Below are positions 21,648-30,675 of a DNA stretch of 64,000 nt, piece after piece. This DNA is from Porphyra umbilicalis. Its lineage: Eukaryota; Rhodophyta; Bangiophyceae; Bangiales; Bangiaceae. The DNA is taken from the NCBI GenBank assembly GCA_002049455.2, contig KV918819.1, positions 186,001-250,000 on the forward strand, read 5' to 3'. The first letter of the stretch is position 1. The number at the start of each line of letters is the position of its first letter. A model generated the notes under the pieces. That model had not been told where the DNA came from and searched no databases. It was given only the letters and a program-made list of their open reading frames with translations. The translations under genes and the position numbers were made by a program.

Positions 21648-24600
21648 GTGGTCCCGGTCACCCGGCGGCTGTTGTTGCAGGAGGGGGGAGTCGCTCGACG
21701 TACCATCCCCGCGGCCCTCGGCTTTGACGAGGCTCGCATGCGGCTGATGACACCGACCCTGGATACAGGCGCCGGGCCCTCGATCATTCGGGTGGACGCC
21801 CTGCCCAAGGGTTGGGAGCGGCGGTTGCATCGACGCCCTCATTTGCCCCACATTGTGGACGCAAATAAAAACCCTATCTCCGCCCGAGGCATGATCACCC
21901 TGCGCCTGCGCTCCGGTGGCTTCGCCACGAACGTCGACTTCGTCGTCGTCCCGCGCCTCGCCGTCCCTGTGCTGCTCGGCACCAGTTTCATCAACCGCCA
22001 TGTCGAGGCGCTCTACCCGCGCCGTCAACGCGTCAGATGGTCCACCGATGCTTCGGTGCCCATCTTATCGTGCACGGCCCGCGGCAAGAAAGAACGCCGC
22101 CCATCCCCGAAGGATGCAACGGTGCGCCTCGCGCAGCGGCGGGTGCTGCCCCCGCAAACCCGTACGGCCCTGCTGGTCACCGCCGACCTCGCTGGTCAGG
22201 TCCTAGTCGCGCCGTACAACCGCCTTCACAAGCATCACCGCTGTCAAACGGCGCGTGGGCTGGCCGTCGTCGTCCCGGGGCAACGCTTCAGCGTTGAAGT
22301 CGCTAGCCTCAGCGACAAACTGGTCTGCCTCCGCAAGGGAACTATCCTCGCTACCGTTAGCCCGGTCGACGATGTCGACTGCCTGCTCGTCACTGACGAC
22401 GCGGCATCGCCCACCGCGGCCGCAGAAGCGGTGCTAGACCAAGCCGATCTCTCTGGCGTACCCGACCGGCTACTCCCGGATGTCCAGGCACTCATCCGCC
22501 GCCATGCGTATATGCTGGACGGGACGCTCGGCTCCACCGACGCCACCGTCCACCGCGTGGAGGTCCAACCCGGGACGAAGCCGATACGGCAGCAACCGTA
22601 CCGCGCGGGTCACCATGCCCGTGACATGATCCGTGACGAGGTCAATCGGATGCTGGAAGCCAAGGTCGTCCGACCAAGTACCAGTGAATGGGCAAGCCCT
22701 GTCGTTGTCGTCCCCAAGAAAGACGGGTCGCCACGCTTTTGCGTCGACTACCGTCGTCTCAATGCGGTGACCAAGAAGGACTCCTATCCCATCCCGCGGA
22801 TGGAGGATTGCATCGACTCGCTGGGAGACGCCCGCGTCTTCTCAACGCTCGACTGCAATGCCGGGTATTGGCAGATACCCATGGCCCTGGACGACATCGA
22901 CAAGACCGCTTTCACCTGCCACATGGGCACGTACGAGTACCTGAAGATGGCCTTCGGCCTCACCAACGCTCCCGCGACCTTCCAACGTGCCCTCGACATC
23001 ATCCTGTCCGGGATGACCTGGCAAACGTGCCTTGTCTACCTCGACGATGTCATCGTCTTCTCCGACACCCCGGAGAACCACGTGAAAGCGCTCGACGAAG
23101 CCCTGACCCGCTTGGGTCGAGCCGGCGTCACGTTGAAAGCCAAGAAGTGCCAAGTCTTCCAGACGTCCGTCGAGTACCTCGGGCACATCATATCCCCTGG
23201 GGAGATGCGGGTACACAACAAGAACCTGGAGGCGCTCGCGAAGGTAGGTCACCCGCGAACAAAGACGCAATTGCGTAGCTTCCTCGGCATGTGTAACGTG
23301 TACCGCCGCTTCGTCGCGAACTACGCACGGATCGCAGCGCCCCTAAACCAGCTGACAACCAAGGCGTACGGCGACACGCTCCCGACGTTCACCGAGACGC
23401 AAGCCGCAGCGTTCACGCGCCTACGCCACGCGCTGCTTCATCCGCCGGTCCTGGCGCTCCCCCGCCGCGGAGCGCCCTTCACCCTTGACGTCGATGCGTG
23501 CGACACCCAATTGGGGTGCGCTCTGCTCCAAGAGCAGCAGGACGGCCAGCTGAAACCCGTGGGGTTCTACAGCCGCGCCCTGCAGCCCGAGCAACGCAAC
23601 TATTCGGCCACCGAGAAGGAGTGCCTGGGCCTCGTCTGGGCCGTGCTCCACCTCCGACACTATGTGGAGGGCTCGCGGTTCACGGTGCGTACCGACCACG
23701 AATGCCTCAGTTGGATCTACCGGCTGACTACGACCACCGGTCGTCTGCTCCGTTGGCGCCTCCGCTTAGCGGAGTTCGACTTCGAGGTGAAGTACAAAAA
23801 GGGAGCGAACCACCACCTCCCCGATGCCCTGTCCCGCGTACCCACGACGGGTCTGGACAAGAAGGAGCTGGACGACGACATCCCATGCTTCCTGCTGGCT
23901 CAGGCCGCAAGGGGCACGGACGCCAACAACTTCTCGGCGCCGTTACCGCCTCCCCCTATCACAGCGGAGGAGCTCCTTCGCGCACAAGGCGCGGATGGTC
24001 AATGCCAGCAGCTACGCGCCGTGATCGACTCGGGAAAGCCGACGCGGTTCGTCCTCGATGAGGAAGGCCGCCTCGTGCGCCGTCAGCCAACGACGGACGT
24101 TATGCAAGTATACAACCCCGAGGCCCTACGCTCCCGCGTGATGGGCCTCGAGCACTACCCGACGACCAAAGGTCACCCTGGGGTGCAGCGGATGTACGCC
24201 GCCATGAAGCGTTGCTTCTATTGGGAGTCGATGATTGTCGACCTGTACGACTTCGTCCGGCAGTGCCCGCCGTGCGCGAAGAACCGGCTGCAGGAGCGAC
24301 GGCATACGTCCCCCATGACCCTGTTCCTGCCAAAGGAACCGTTTACCGAGGTTGGCATTGACATCCTCGGACCGCTGCTCAACACGGTTGACGGCAACCG
24401 GTATGTGTTCGTCATGTCCGACCGCTTCTCGAAGCTAACCCGTACGGTTGCGCTCCGACGTATCACCGCCGTCACGGTCGCGTCGGCGTTCCTGACCGCA
24501 TGGGTCGCGGCCTACGGGCCCCCCGACTGCGTCCTATCGGACCAGGGTCGACAGAGGGACAACGCGTTCTTCCGCGCCGTCATGAAGATGTTGGGCACGA

Positions 24601-26093
24601 GGTGCAAGTACACGACGCCTTACCATCCGCAGACCAACGGTCAGGTGGAACGGTATAACCGTACGCTGCTGAACCAGATCCGGGCCTTCTGTGAGGAGCA
24701 CCCTCGCCAGTGGGATCGCCTGCTCCCCGCCCTGAGCCTGGCGTACAACACCTGCCCGCATAGGGCCACCGGTATGGCGCCGTTCGACCTCCTGATCCCC
24801 CGCCGTATGCCCAACCTCACGGTTGAGGGCCTCGCTGGCTCGTCCCCGCTGGCATCCGCCGATGGCTCCCCGCTCATGGTGAAGCGCGCCATCATCCAGG
24901 GCTTGCAAATGCTCATCCCGACGGTGCGCGCTTCCCTTGACAAGTACCAAGCTCGCTATAAGCGAGACTGGGACAGCCGGGTACGGCCGAAGAACAAGGA
25001 CCTGGTGGTCGGTGACTTCGTCTACCTCCGCTCCCACCGTGGGGGGCACAAGCTGCTGCCCAAGGCCCTTGGCCCGTTCGAGATTCTCGATACGGACGGC
25101 ACCTACTTCGTAATCGACCAAGGCGATGGCGAAGGACGGGTCAACAGTAACGACGTCACACCGGCACCGCGCCCGGTGCCGGGACCGGATGCCCAGCCGC
25201 ATCGGCTTACACAGACCCCGCTCCCCGACGTGAATTCCTCCGATGAGGATCCGACCTGGGAAATCGACCGGCTGTTGGTTATTCGCCACGACACCGATAA
25301 CGGCATCGTGGCGAAAGTTCGGTGGGCCACTTATGGCCGGGGCGATGATTCGTGGGAACCCATTTCGGGTTTACCGAAACATCTCGTCATCCGCTTAGCG
25401 AAGCAGAAGAATTTTACGCTCCCCGACGACGCCTTCCCGACGACGCCGGTCGTCCTCGCTCCGCCCCCGCGGCAACCCAAGCGGGTCTGCGTCGCGGTCC
25501 AGCAGCACACCGACGAGACGGGTGCCATGCTCGTCGATGTGCGCTGGGCGTCCCCGGCGAAAAGCCACGAGGAGACCGTCCCTGCCCTTTGGGCATCCTC
25601 CATCCTCGCGGCGTTTCCCGACAACCCGCCGGCTGCCCACTGGGCGTTGGGCCGCCCCGCCTTCGAGAAACTAGACGCGGTCTGGGGCCCCCATACGGTC
25701 GATCTGTTTACCACCGCCGCGGCCACCCATCTACCCCGGTTCCTGCCCCTGTCCCCCGCGGACGCCGCGCGCGGCTGCGCCGCGGCGTTCTCGGTCGACG
25801 GGGCGGTCGAAAACGGGTGGGCCAACCCCCCCTTTTCTTTCCTACCGCAGGTCCTCGCCCGCATCACCTCCTATCCATGTGACATCACCCTCGTCGCCCC
25901 GCGCTGGCAACACCAGTCCTGGTGGACGCTAGCGACGCGCTACTACGCCGCTCGGGTGCAACTTAACCCCCCCTATCCTACGTTCACGGTGGCAGGCCGC
26001 ACCGCCTCCTCCCCGCTGCCCGTGTGGCGCGTCGTGATCTTCCGCTTTGAGAAGGCCCACACCACACGGGTCAACGCGTGCGCCACCGCTTAG
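21648..26093 (+). CDS. gypsy pol polyprotein with chromodomain and Dam-like C-terminus
   Basis: The frame opens after a TGA at 21633. The listed start is a GTG, and the first ATG after the LTR is at 21738, only eight codons before the protease Asp. Residues are counted from 21648. The aspartic protease has TLDTGAGPS (Asp 39) and VLLGTSFI; reverse transcriptase has SRYRRLN-type DYRRLNAV and YLDDVIVF (about 463); RNase H has TLDVDACDTQLGCALL; an HHCC zinc finger (HPGVQRMY..CPPCAK, about 842-870); the integrase core has Asp in VGIDILGPL, Asp in LSDQGRQ and Glu in NGQVERYN; a chromodomain (about 1204-1255, WEIDRLLVI to SWEPISGLPKHL); then about 225 more residues containing DLFTTAAATHLPRF, WANPPFSFLPQVL and VAPRWQHQSWW. 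No gag precedes it. A TGTTGTTGCAG resembling a splice acceptor lies at 21670-21680. Confidence 0.93.
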   Translation: MVPVTRRLLLQEGGVARRTIPAALGFDEARMRLMTPTLDTGAGPSIIRVDALPKGWERRLHRRPHLPHIVDANKNPISARGMITLRLRSGGFATNVDFVVVPRLAVPVLLGTSFINRHVEALYPRRQRVRWSTDASVPILSCTARGKKERRPSPKDATVRLAQRRVLPPQTRTALLVTADLAGQVLVAPYNRLHKHHRCQTARGLAVVVPGQRFSVEVASLSDKLVCLRKGTILATVSPVDDVDCLLVTDDAASPTAAAEAVLDQADLSGVPDRLLPDVQALIRRHAYMLDGTLGSTDATVHRVEVQPGTKPIRQQPYRAGHHARDMIRDEVNRMLEAKVVRPSTSEWASPVVVVPKKDGSPRFCVDYRRLNAVTKKDSYPIPRMEDCIDSLGDARVFSTLDCNAGYWQIPMALDDIDKTAFTCHMGTYEYLKMAFGLTNAPATFQRALDIILSGMTWQTCLVYLDDVIVFSDTPENHVKALDEALTRLGRAGVTLKAKKCQVFQTSVEYLGHIISPGEMRVHNKNLEALAKVGHPRTKTQLRSFLGMCNVYRRFVANYARIAAPLNQLTTKAYGDTLPTFTETQAAAFTRLRHALLHPPVLALPRRGAPFTLDVDACDTQLGCALLQEQQDGQLKPVGFYSRALQPEQRNYSATEKECLGLVWAVLHLRHYVEGSRFTVRTDHECLSWIYRLTTTTGRLLRWRLRLAEFDFEVKYKKGANHHLPDALSRVPTTGLDKKELDDDIPCFLLAQAARGTDANNFSAPLPPPPITAEELLRAQGADGQCQQLRAVIDSGKPTRFVLDEEGRLVRRQPTTDVMQVYNPEALRSRVMGLEHYPTTKGHPGVQRMYAAMKRCFYWESMIVDLYDFVRQCPPCAKNRLQERRHTSPMTLFLPKEPFTEVGIDILGPLLNTVDGNRYVFVMSDRFSKLTRTVALRRITAVTVASAFLTAWVAAYGPPDCVLSDQGRQRDNAFFRAVMKMLGTRCKYTTPYHPQTNGQVERYNRTLLNQIRAFCEEHPRQWDRLLPALSLAYNTCPHRATGMAPFDLLIPRRMPNLTVEGLAGSSPLASADGSPLMVKRAIIQGLQMLIPTVRASLDKYQARYKRDWDSRVRPKNKDLVVGDFVYLRSHRGGHKLLPKALGPFEILDTDGTYFVIDQGDGEGRVNSNDVTPAPRPVPGPDAQPHRLTQTPLPDVNSSDEDPTWEIDRLLVIRHDTDNGIVAKVRWATYGRGDDSWEPISGLPKHLVIRLAKQKNFTLPDDAFPTTPVVLAPPPRQPKRVCVAVQQHTDETGAMLVDVRWASPAKSHEETVPALWASSILAAFPDNPPAAHWALGRPAFEKLDAVWGPHTVDLFTTAAATHLPRFLPLSPADAARGCAAAFSVDGAVENGWANPPFSFLPQVLARITSYPCDITLVAPRWQHQSWWTLATRYYAARVQLNPPYPTFTVAGRTASSPLPVWRVVIFRFEKAHTTRVNACATA

Positions 26094-28495
26094 TGGTGCC
26101 GCTGCCGAGGACCCGTGGGACGCTCGCCCCCCGACTCGTCGCTGTCGTCATAGACGAACCGCTCGTCAGCAGAGGCCACGCGGTCCGCCGCCCGCACTTC
26201 GTCCATGATACGACCAATGTCGTCCTCCAGGTGCGACGCGCGGCGGAGATCTTTGACGACCTTGACGACGCCGTCCATCGCCTCCCCCATCGTGCGTTCG
26301 CTGGACGTCCGCAGGGACGCGTGCAGCCGGTCCACGCCACTACGCAGCACCCGGCTGATCGCCAGCCCCACGGCGCCAGCCGGCGCGCCGCCCGCCGCGG
26401 CCAAGCGCTTCACGGCCGCCGCCGAAAGGTGCGCCCGGAGCGCGTCGCCCTCAGGCGCAATGGACCCCACGCGGTACCACTTGAGGTGCGCCGCGTAAGG
26501 GGGCTCCACCTCCTGCCCCTCGGACGACCTCGGGCGTTTCCCCCGCGTGGTCCCCCCGCTACGCCGCGACCCGGTTGCCCCCGCCGTCGACCGGGCCGCC
26601 CCATCGGCGCCGACCGGCGACCGGCCGCGCCGCGCGTCGCCCGGTCGGGGCGCCGCCGCGCCGCCGTCCGCCCGCCCTGACGCTCCAGCGGACGCCGGCG
26701 GCTTCCGCCGGCGCGTCGACGCCGCTGGCGGTGACCACGACCGCCGGCTACCTCCCGCGGCTTCCCCCGCCGCGCCACTCCGTTGCGACGCCGCCGGCGG
26801 CGGCGTTGCCCGTCCCGGCGTCGGCCCGCGCCGAGGGCGAGGCGTCCCGCGTCCAGGCGGCGGTGTCTGGCGTGACCCCGTCGCCCGACGCGACGACCCC
26901 CGCACGGGCGATCGTGTCCTCGTTGTCGACGCCGACGCCGACGGGGACCGCGACGGCACCCACTGGGCGTCGTCCCGGGCACGCCCCCTCGGCGACGACC
27001 ACGACGGGGACCGCGAAGGCACCCACTGGGCGTCGTCCTGGGCACGCCCCCTCGGCGACGACCGCGACGGCGACACGGCCCGCCATGACGGCGATCCCGA
27101 GCCTGCCGCCGCCGCGTCCTCCCGGGCCGCGTCGCTGTCCCCGCCCCGGGTGGGCCCCGCCCCCACGTCCCCGGACGCCCCCAGCGGCCCCCGCGCCGTG
27201 GAGCTCTGCGACGTCGCGCGCTCGGCCCGACTTGGGAAATCGACGCCCCTAGCGTCCAACGCTAGTCGAAAACCGTATGGGTTCGCCGCGTCGTCCGCCT
27301 CCGTCGGCAACGGCGTCTGCCCGAGCGGCAAACCCGCAGCCGCCACCACGTCTCCCCATTTGGGGAGTAGCACCGCCATGCCTTGGAGCAGCCGCTGCAG
27401 CCGGGCGTGCTCGTCCGCACTCCCCGCCGCCATGTCGTCCAGCCGGAGACGCTCCAGCCGGTGCAGAAGGGCTGGGGAGATGCGGTGGACCCGCCCGCCG
27501 GCGAGGTCCGCCAGCAGCGCGATGGCGGTGAGCTGCACGCGCTCCACCACGTACATGTCCCACAGGCAGCTGCGGTCGTCCCCCATCATGCGGTCGTAAT
27601 AATACGACAGCACGGTGGGGTACGCCACGTGCAGCCCCCGCGGCAGCTCCAACTCGCCCAGCGCCTCCGGCACGCGCCGCCAGCCGGCTCGGTTCAAGCC
27701 CTTGGCATGGTGGCCGGCCGTCATCAGGTACGGGACGTCGTCGCCCTTGCGCGCCCGAACGTCCACCTCCTTCCGCGCTTGGTTTACCGCCACGCGGTCG
27801 CCCTCCGCCAACAGGAGCGTCAGATCCCGCCCAACCCGCTCGGGTTTCGGCCAGGAGCTGATGGCCGGGCACTCGTACGGCAGGACCGCCCGTGGCGCCG
27901 CCCCCGCGTCCACACGACGGGCGTTCTTGTCCGCCGCCTCTTCGTAGTAGTACGCCGCCGCGTCCATCGCCTCCCGGTGCTGCGCCTCGGCGGCCTGCAT
28001 GTACCCGAGGTCCGCCGACGTCCGTAGATACGGAAGCGACAACTCCGTCAGGTACTCCGCCGGTGGGGTCACCGCGTCCGGCATGAGGCTCATCAGGCGG
28101 CCCCAGCAGTGCGCCACCCACGGCACCCACTCGCGGAGGACCGTCTCGTTCTGGTTCACCCTCACGAAGGCGTACGCCGTCCGGACGAACCACGACGGCA
28201 ACGCCGTCCCGAAGCGCGCCACCTCGCGGCTGAAGCGGACGGCCAACTCGCCATCGCACCGCTGCGAGTGCACCTCGTGGATTCCGCCGTGCCAGTACGC
28301 CATGCGAGCGCCGGCCTGCATGCGCTCGACCGCCGGCTGGTTCCGCGGGTCTGGCCCCGGCACCCGCTCCCGCTCCGGCACCTCGTCGTGGTCCGCCAAT
28401 ACGCACTCGGCGTACCGCCGCAGCCCCGCCCGCAACGCGTCCCGCAAGGAAGGCGCGATGTAGGCCATCGCCGCCGCTTCCCCGGTCGCCGCCAT
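26090..28495 (-). CDS. 801-codon antisense ORF inside the gypsy element
   Basis: The ATG at 28495 (MAATGEAAAMAYIAPSL) opens an uninterrupted frame whose stop overlaps the pol stop tail to tail by 4 bp. I do not recognise the family. Residues 1 to about 430 look like a folded, mostly helical protein rich in Trp, Tyr and His (VPWVAHCWGRLMSLMPD, SYYYDRMMGDDRSCLWDMY). Residues about 430-660 are a Ser/Arg/Pro linker with two near-identical 15-residue repeats (SSPRGRARDDAQWVP). The C-terminal 140 residues are again helical and acidic (MDGVVKVVKDLRRASHLEDD). No zinc knuckle or membrane segment is visible. It cannot be expressed from the 5' LTR in sense, so it would need its own promoter, perhaps in or near the 3' LTR. 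Its composition favours a real protein over a shadow frame. It may supply gag or an accessory function, but this is inference. Confidence 0.55.
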   Translation of the reverse strand: MAATGEAAAMAYIAPSLRDALRAGLRRYAECVLADHDEVPERERVPGPDPRNQPAVERMQAGARMAYWHGGIHEVHSQRCDGELAVRFSREVARFGTALPSWFVRTAYAFVRVNQNETVLREWVPWVAHCWGRLMSLMPDAVTPPAEYLTELSLPYLRTSADLGYMQAAEAQHREAMDAAAYYYEEAADKNARRVDAGAAPRAVLPYECPAISSWPKPERVGRDLTLLLAEGDRVAVNQARKEVDVRARKGDDVPYLMTAGHHAKGLNRAGWRRVPEALGELELPRGLHVAYPTVLSYYYDRMMGDDRSCLWDMYVVERVQLTAIALLADLAGGRVHRISPALLHRLERLRLDDMAAGSADEHARLQRLLQGMAVLLPKWGDVVAAAGLPLGQTPLPTEADDAANPYGFRLALDARGVDFPSRAERATSQSSTARGPLGASGDVGAGPTRGGDSDAAREDAAAAGSGSPSWRAVSPSRSSPRGRAQDDAQWVPSRSPSWSSPRGRARDDAQWVPSRSPSASASTTRTRSPVRGSSRRATGSRQTPPPGRGTPRPRRGPTPGRATPPPAASQRSGAAGEAAGGSRRSWSPPAASTRRRKPPASAGASGRADGGAAAPRPGDARRGRSPVGADGAARSTAGATGSRRSGGTTRGKRPRSSEGQEVEPPYAAHLKWYRVGSIAPEGDALRAHLSAAAVKRLAAAGGAPAGAVGLAISRVLRSGVDRLHASLRTSSERTMGEAMDGVVKVVKDLRRASHLEDDIGRIMDEVRAADRVASADERFVYDDSDESGGERPTGPRQRHH

Positions 28496-28499
28496 CCGA

Positions 28500-28640
28500 C
28501 CAAGTCGGCAGCACGCCCACGCCGATGGCGTCCGCGCGTGCCGCCTCCGCCGCCGCCGACCGCGTCGTCCGCCCCCGTCGGCAACAACGTCTGCCCGAGC
28601 GGCAAACCCGCAGCACGCCCACGCCGATGGCGTCCGCGCG
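28500..28640. repeat. Scrambled partial duplication before the 3' LTR
   Basis: AGCACGCCCACGCCGATGGC..GTCCGCGCGTGCCGCC occurs twice (about 28512-28545 and 28611-28647). Between them, GTCGGCAACAACGTCTGCCC and GAGCGGCAAACCCGCAGC repeat a piece of the antisense ORF at 27300-27345. The region therefore holds recombined fragments of the element's own sequence. Confidence 0.6.
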
Positions 28641-28889
28641 TGCCGCCCCCCGCCGCCGGCACCCCGCGTTCTTCAACGCTGCCCCCGCCGGTCCCCGCAC
28701 GGCGGTATGTCCGCGCTGGCGCCGCTCGCCGCCGCGTGCTGCCCGCGCGCGCGCCCCCACGCGGCCCGCGTCGCCTGGTGGCCCCGCCCTGCGCCCTCGC
28801 GCTGGCGACCCCCGCGCGGCTGCTCGGCCCGAGCGGCCCCGCATCCGTCCTTGCTGGCGGGTGACCGCCAGGTCTTGGCCCGAGGGGGG

Positions 28890-29255
28890 TGTTGCATTCG
28901 GCAGGGGCTAAGTCCAGTACTTATGCCCCTGCCGGGACTTACGCCCGTCTCTCCGTACTTCGGATTGCGGCCTGTGGGACGGCTGTCCCTCCCTAAGTAG
29001 CCCCCCTATTCGGGCCAGGGGCTACTCTTACGTCTCTCCTTTTCGTCTGGTTTCGTCTTGTTATTACGGCGCCGGCCTTGCCCCGCGCCGCCCCGTCTTG
29101 CTCGCCATCTAAATCTTGGCGTCCCTCTCGAGTCCTAGCCTTTGAGCGCCTTTGCGCCGCCTAGGTCCTCTCGGTAGGTTGACCCTTTAGGTCCTTCTCT
29201 TTTGTACTGTCAGTGTGGTTCTAGGGTATTTGTTCGCGCCTTCTTTGTTGCCACA
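28890..29255 (+). repeat. 3' LTR of the gypsy element
   Basis: This partner of 21166-21531 shows two mismatches by eye (GAGCGCCTTT for GAGCGTCTTT, TTCTCTTTTG for TTCTGTTTTG). The target duplication GTATA follows at 29256-29260. Confidence 0.95.
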
Positions 29256-29260
29256 GTATA

Positions 29261-30675
29261 TCTCATGCACTAAAACCTGTCCCAAAAACGATGTGGGAGC
29301 GTCGGAACTGGTCCTCCAGGAGCCGAAGTCCCTCAGATGACAGATATGGGAGTTCCGGCGGTACTCCGAAAAAAAGGGGCTGTGAGTGCGAGAAGCGCCG
29401 GAATGCGCGTTGGTCGCGCGACACGGGTGAAGCGCTACGTCCGGTTTCCAGCTCAGCAATAGCCGTTGCAACAATGATCCAGCCGATAATTACAGTCCAC
29501 TCAAACTGATAGGGCGGATCAACGGCTGGCTTGCATGAGACGAAAAAAAGAACATGCAATCAAACAGTAGCCCCCGCTTCAAAATCGGTGCGACCAGATA
29601 CGGCCGAGTCCAAGGGCCGGCGCTTCACTTTCGGTCCCGACCGCCAGCGCTTCTGCAATGCTCAGTTTCGACTTCTGATAAGCTGTAAGGCTCGTCATGT
29701 ACATGCTTACAACTTTCCCTGGTCGAGCACGCCTCACATGCCCATCATGGAAGCATGGCGTCAACGAGAGCGCAAAAAGTACCGCAAAACCGGCACCCTA
29801 CTTTTTCTGCACGCACGACAAAGCTCCAAAACACAGTCCACACATTGGAACAGCGCGCATTGACTGAAAGCTTGCGAGTTGGTGGTTCTTTCAATAGCGA
29901 AACATTCGGCATTGGGTGTGATGATGCCCGTCTCTGGCGGGCTTGAACATGCGTCGCCGCCAGAGGTTTTAATGCGTGAGATCCACCTTTAGTTCGTTTT
30001 TAGAGTCATCGCGACCCTTCCAACACTGACACGCCTGAATGCAGACTGCCACCTCTGAAACGGAGAGCAAAGTCCTTGATCTAAGTATATGTGTGCATCA
30101 CTACACTTTGAGAGCACCCTGTTCTAAAGGCCAGGGAAAAACGGTTTTGTCGTTTCGCAAGTCCAGGGTGTTTTCGCGAACGCGCTTTCAGTTCAGTTTT
30201 TCGCAACGCGCAATGCTGACATGCCTGCTGATCAGCGGCTCGCTCACTGCGGCGTCGAAGTGGGCGACAGCTTGCACAGAGGTCCAGGCGGGGGTTGCAC
30301 CACGGGACACATTGCGGGTCACTGTCTTGCAGCTGCGGTACACTTGGCGGCGAGTGTCAACCACCCTGTGGTGTGTGGGTGGATCCCCTCTGGCACACTA
30401 CGGCGCTCCGGCCGGGGGCGCCGTGCGCGACACCCGGCGCTACCCGTGGGTGCCGTCATCCCATTCGCACACGCCGTCCAGCGGGTCCTGTATCGCTCCA
30501 TCGACGCTTCGGGTGTTACCCGCTGACGAGCACCTGGGGCCACATCACGGGCCGCCTGCTGCCGCCGCGGCTGCCTCTACCGCTACCGTCATCACCGTCG
30601 CCATTGCTGCTGGAGCCAGCGTCGCCCGGGGCCTTAGCAGACAGCCGCCGAGCCGAGCAGCCGCCGCTCGGCACG
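29261..30675 (+). other. Intergenic/5' region upstream of the transporter
   Basis: No recognisable gene. The proximal part (about 30200-30675) may be the promoter and 5' UTR of the transporter. It contains the element at 30112-30192 that recurs upstream of the bHLH gene and, in part, upstream of HBS1. Confidence 0.4.
30112..30192 (+). promoter_or_regulatory. Shared upstream element, copy 1
   Basis: The segment has a self-complementary outline (CACCCTG at 30113 to CAGGGTG at 30164) followed by TTTTCGCGAACGCGCTTTCAG. The 23-bp core CCAGGGTGTTTTCGCGAACG plus CGC (30163-30185) is repeated exactly, inverted, at 35273-35295. The first half (CACCCTG TTCTAAAGG CCAGGGAA) resembles 36977-37003. It lies about 490 bp before the transporter ATG. 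It may be a promoter element or a small mobile repeat. Confidence 0.45.

Larger units (their letters stand above)
21166..29255 (+). mobile_element. Ty3/gypsy LTR retrotransposon with antisense ORF (8090 bp)
   Basis: The element is bounded by two 366-bp LTRs (21166-21531, 28890-29255) that differ at only about two positions, so the insertion is recent. The target duplication GTATA lies at 21161-21165 and 29256-29260. A possible primer site TGGTGGAGCAGC starts 2 nt after the 5' LTR (cognate tRNA not identified), and the purine tract GAGGGGGG (28882-28889) precedes the 3' LTR. Pol runs in sense, and a large ORF runs antisense in the position where some elements keep env or extra genes. Only about 200 bp separate the 5' LTR from the protease, leaving no room for a gag gene. 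Confidence 0.95.

Noticed and set aside
27249..28844. 531-codon minus-strand ORF
   Set aside because: It is an Arg/Gly-rich shadow in a second frame of the antisense ORF at 26090-28495.
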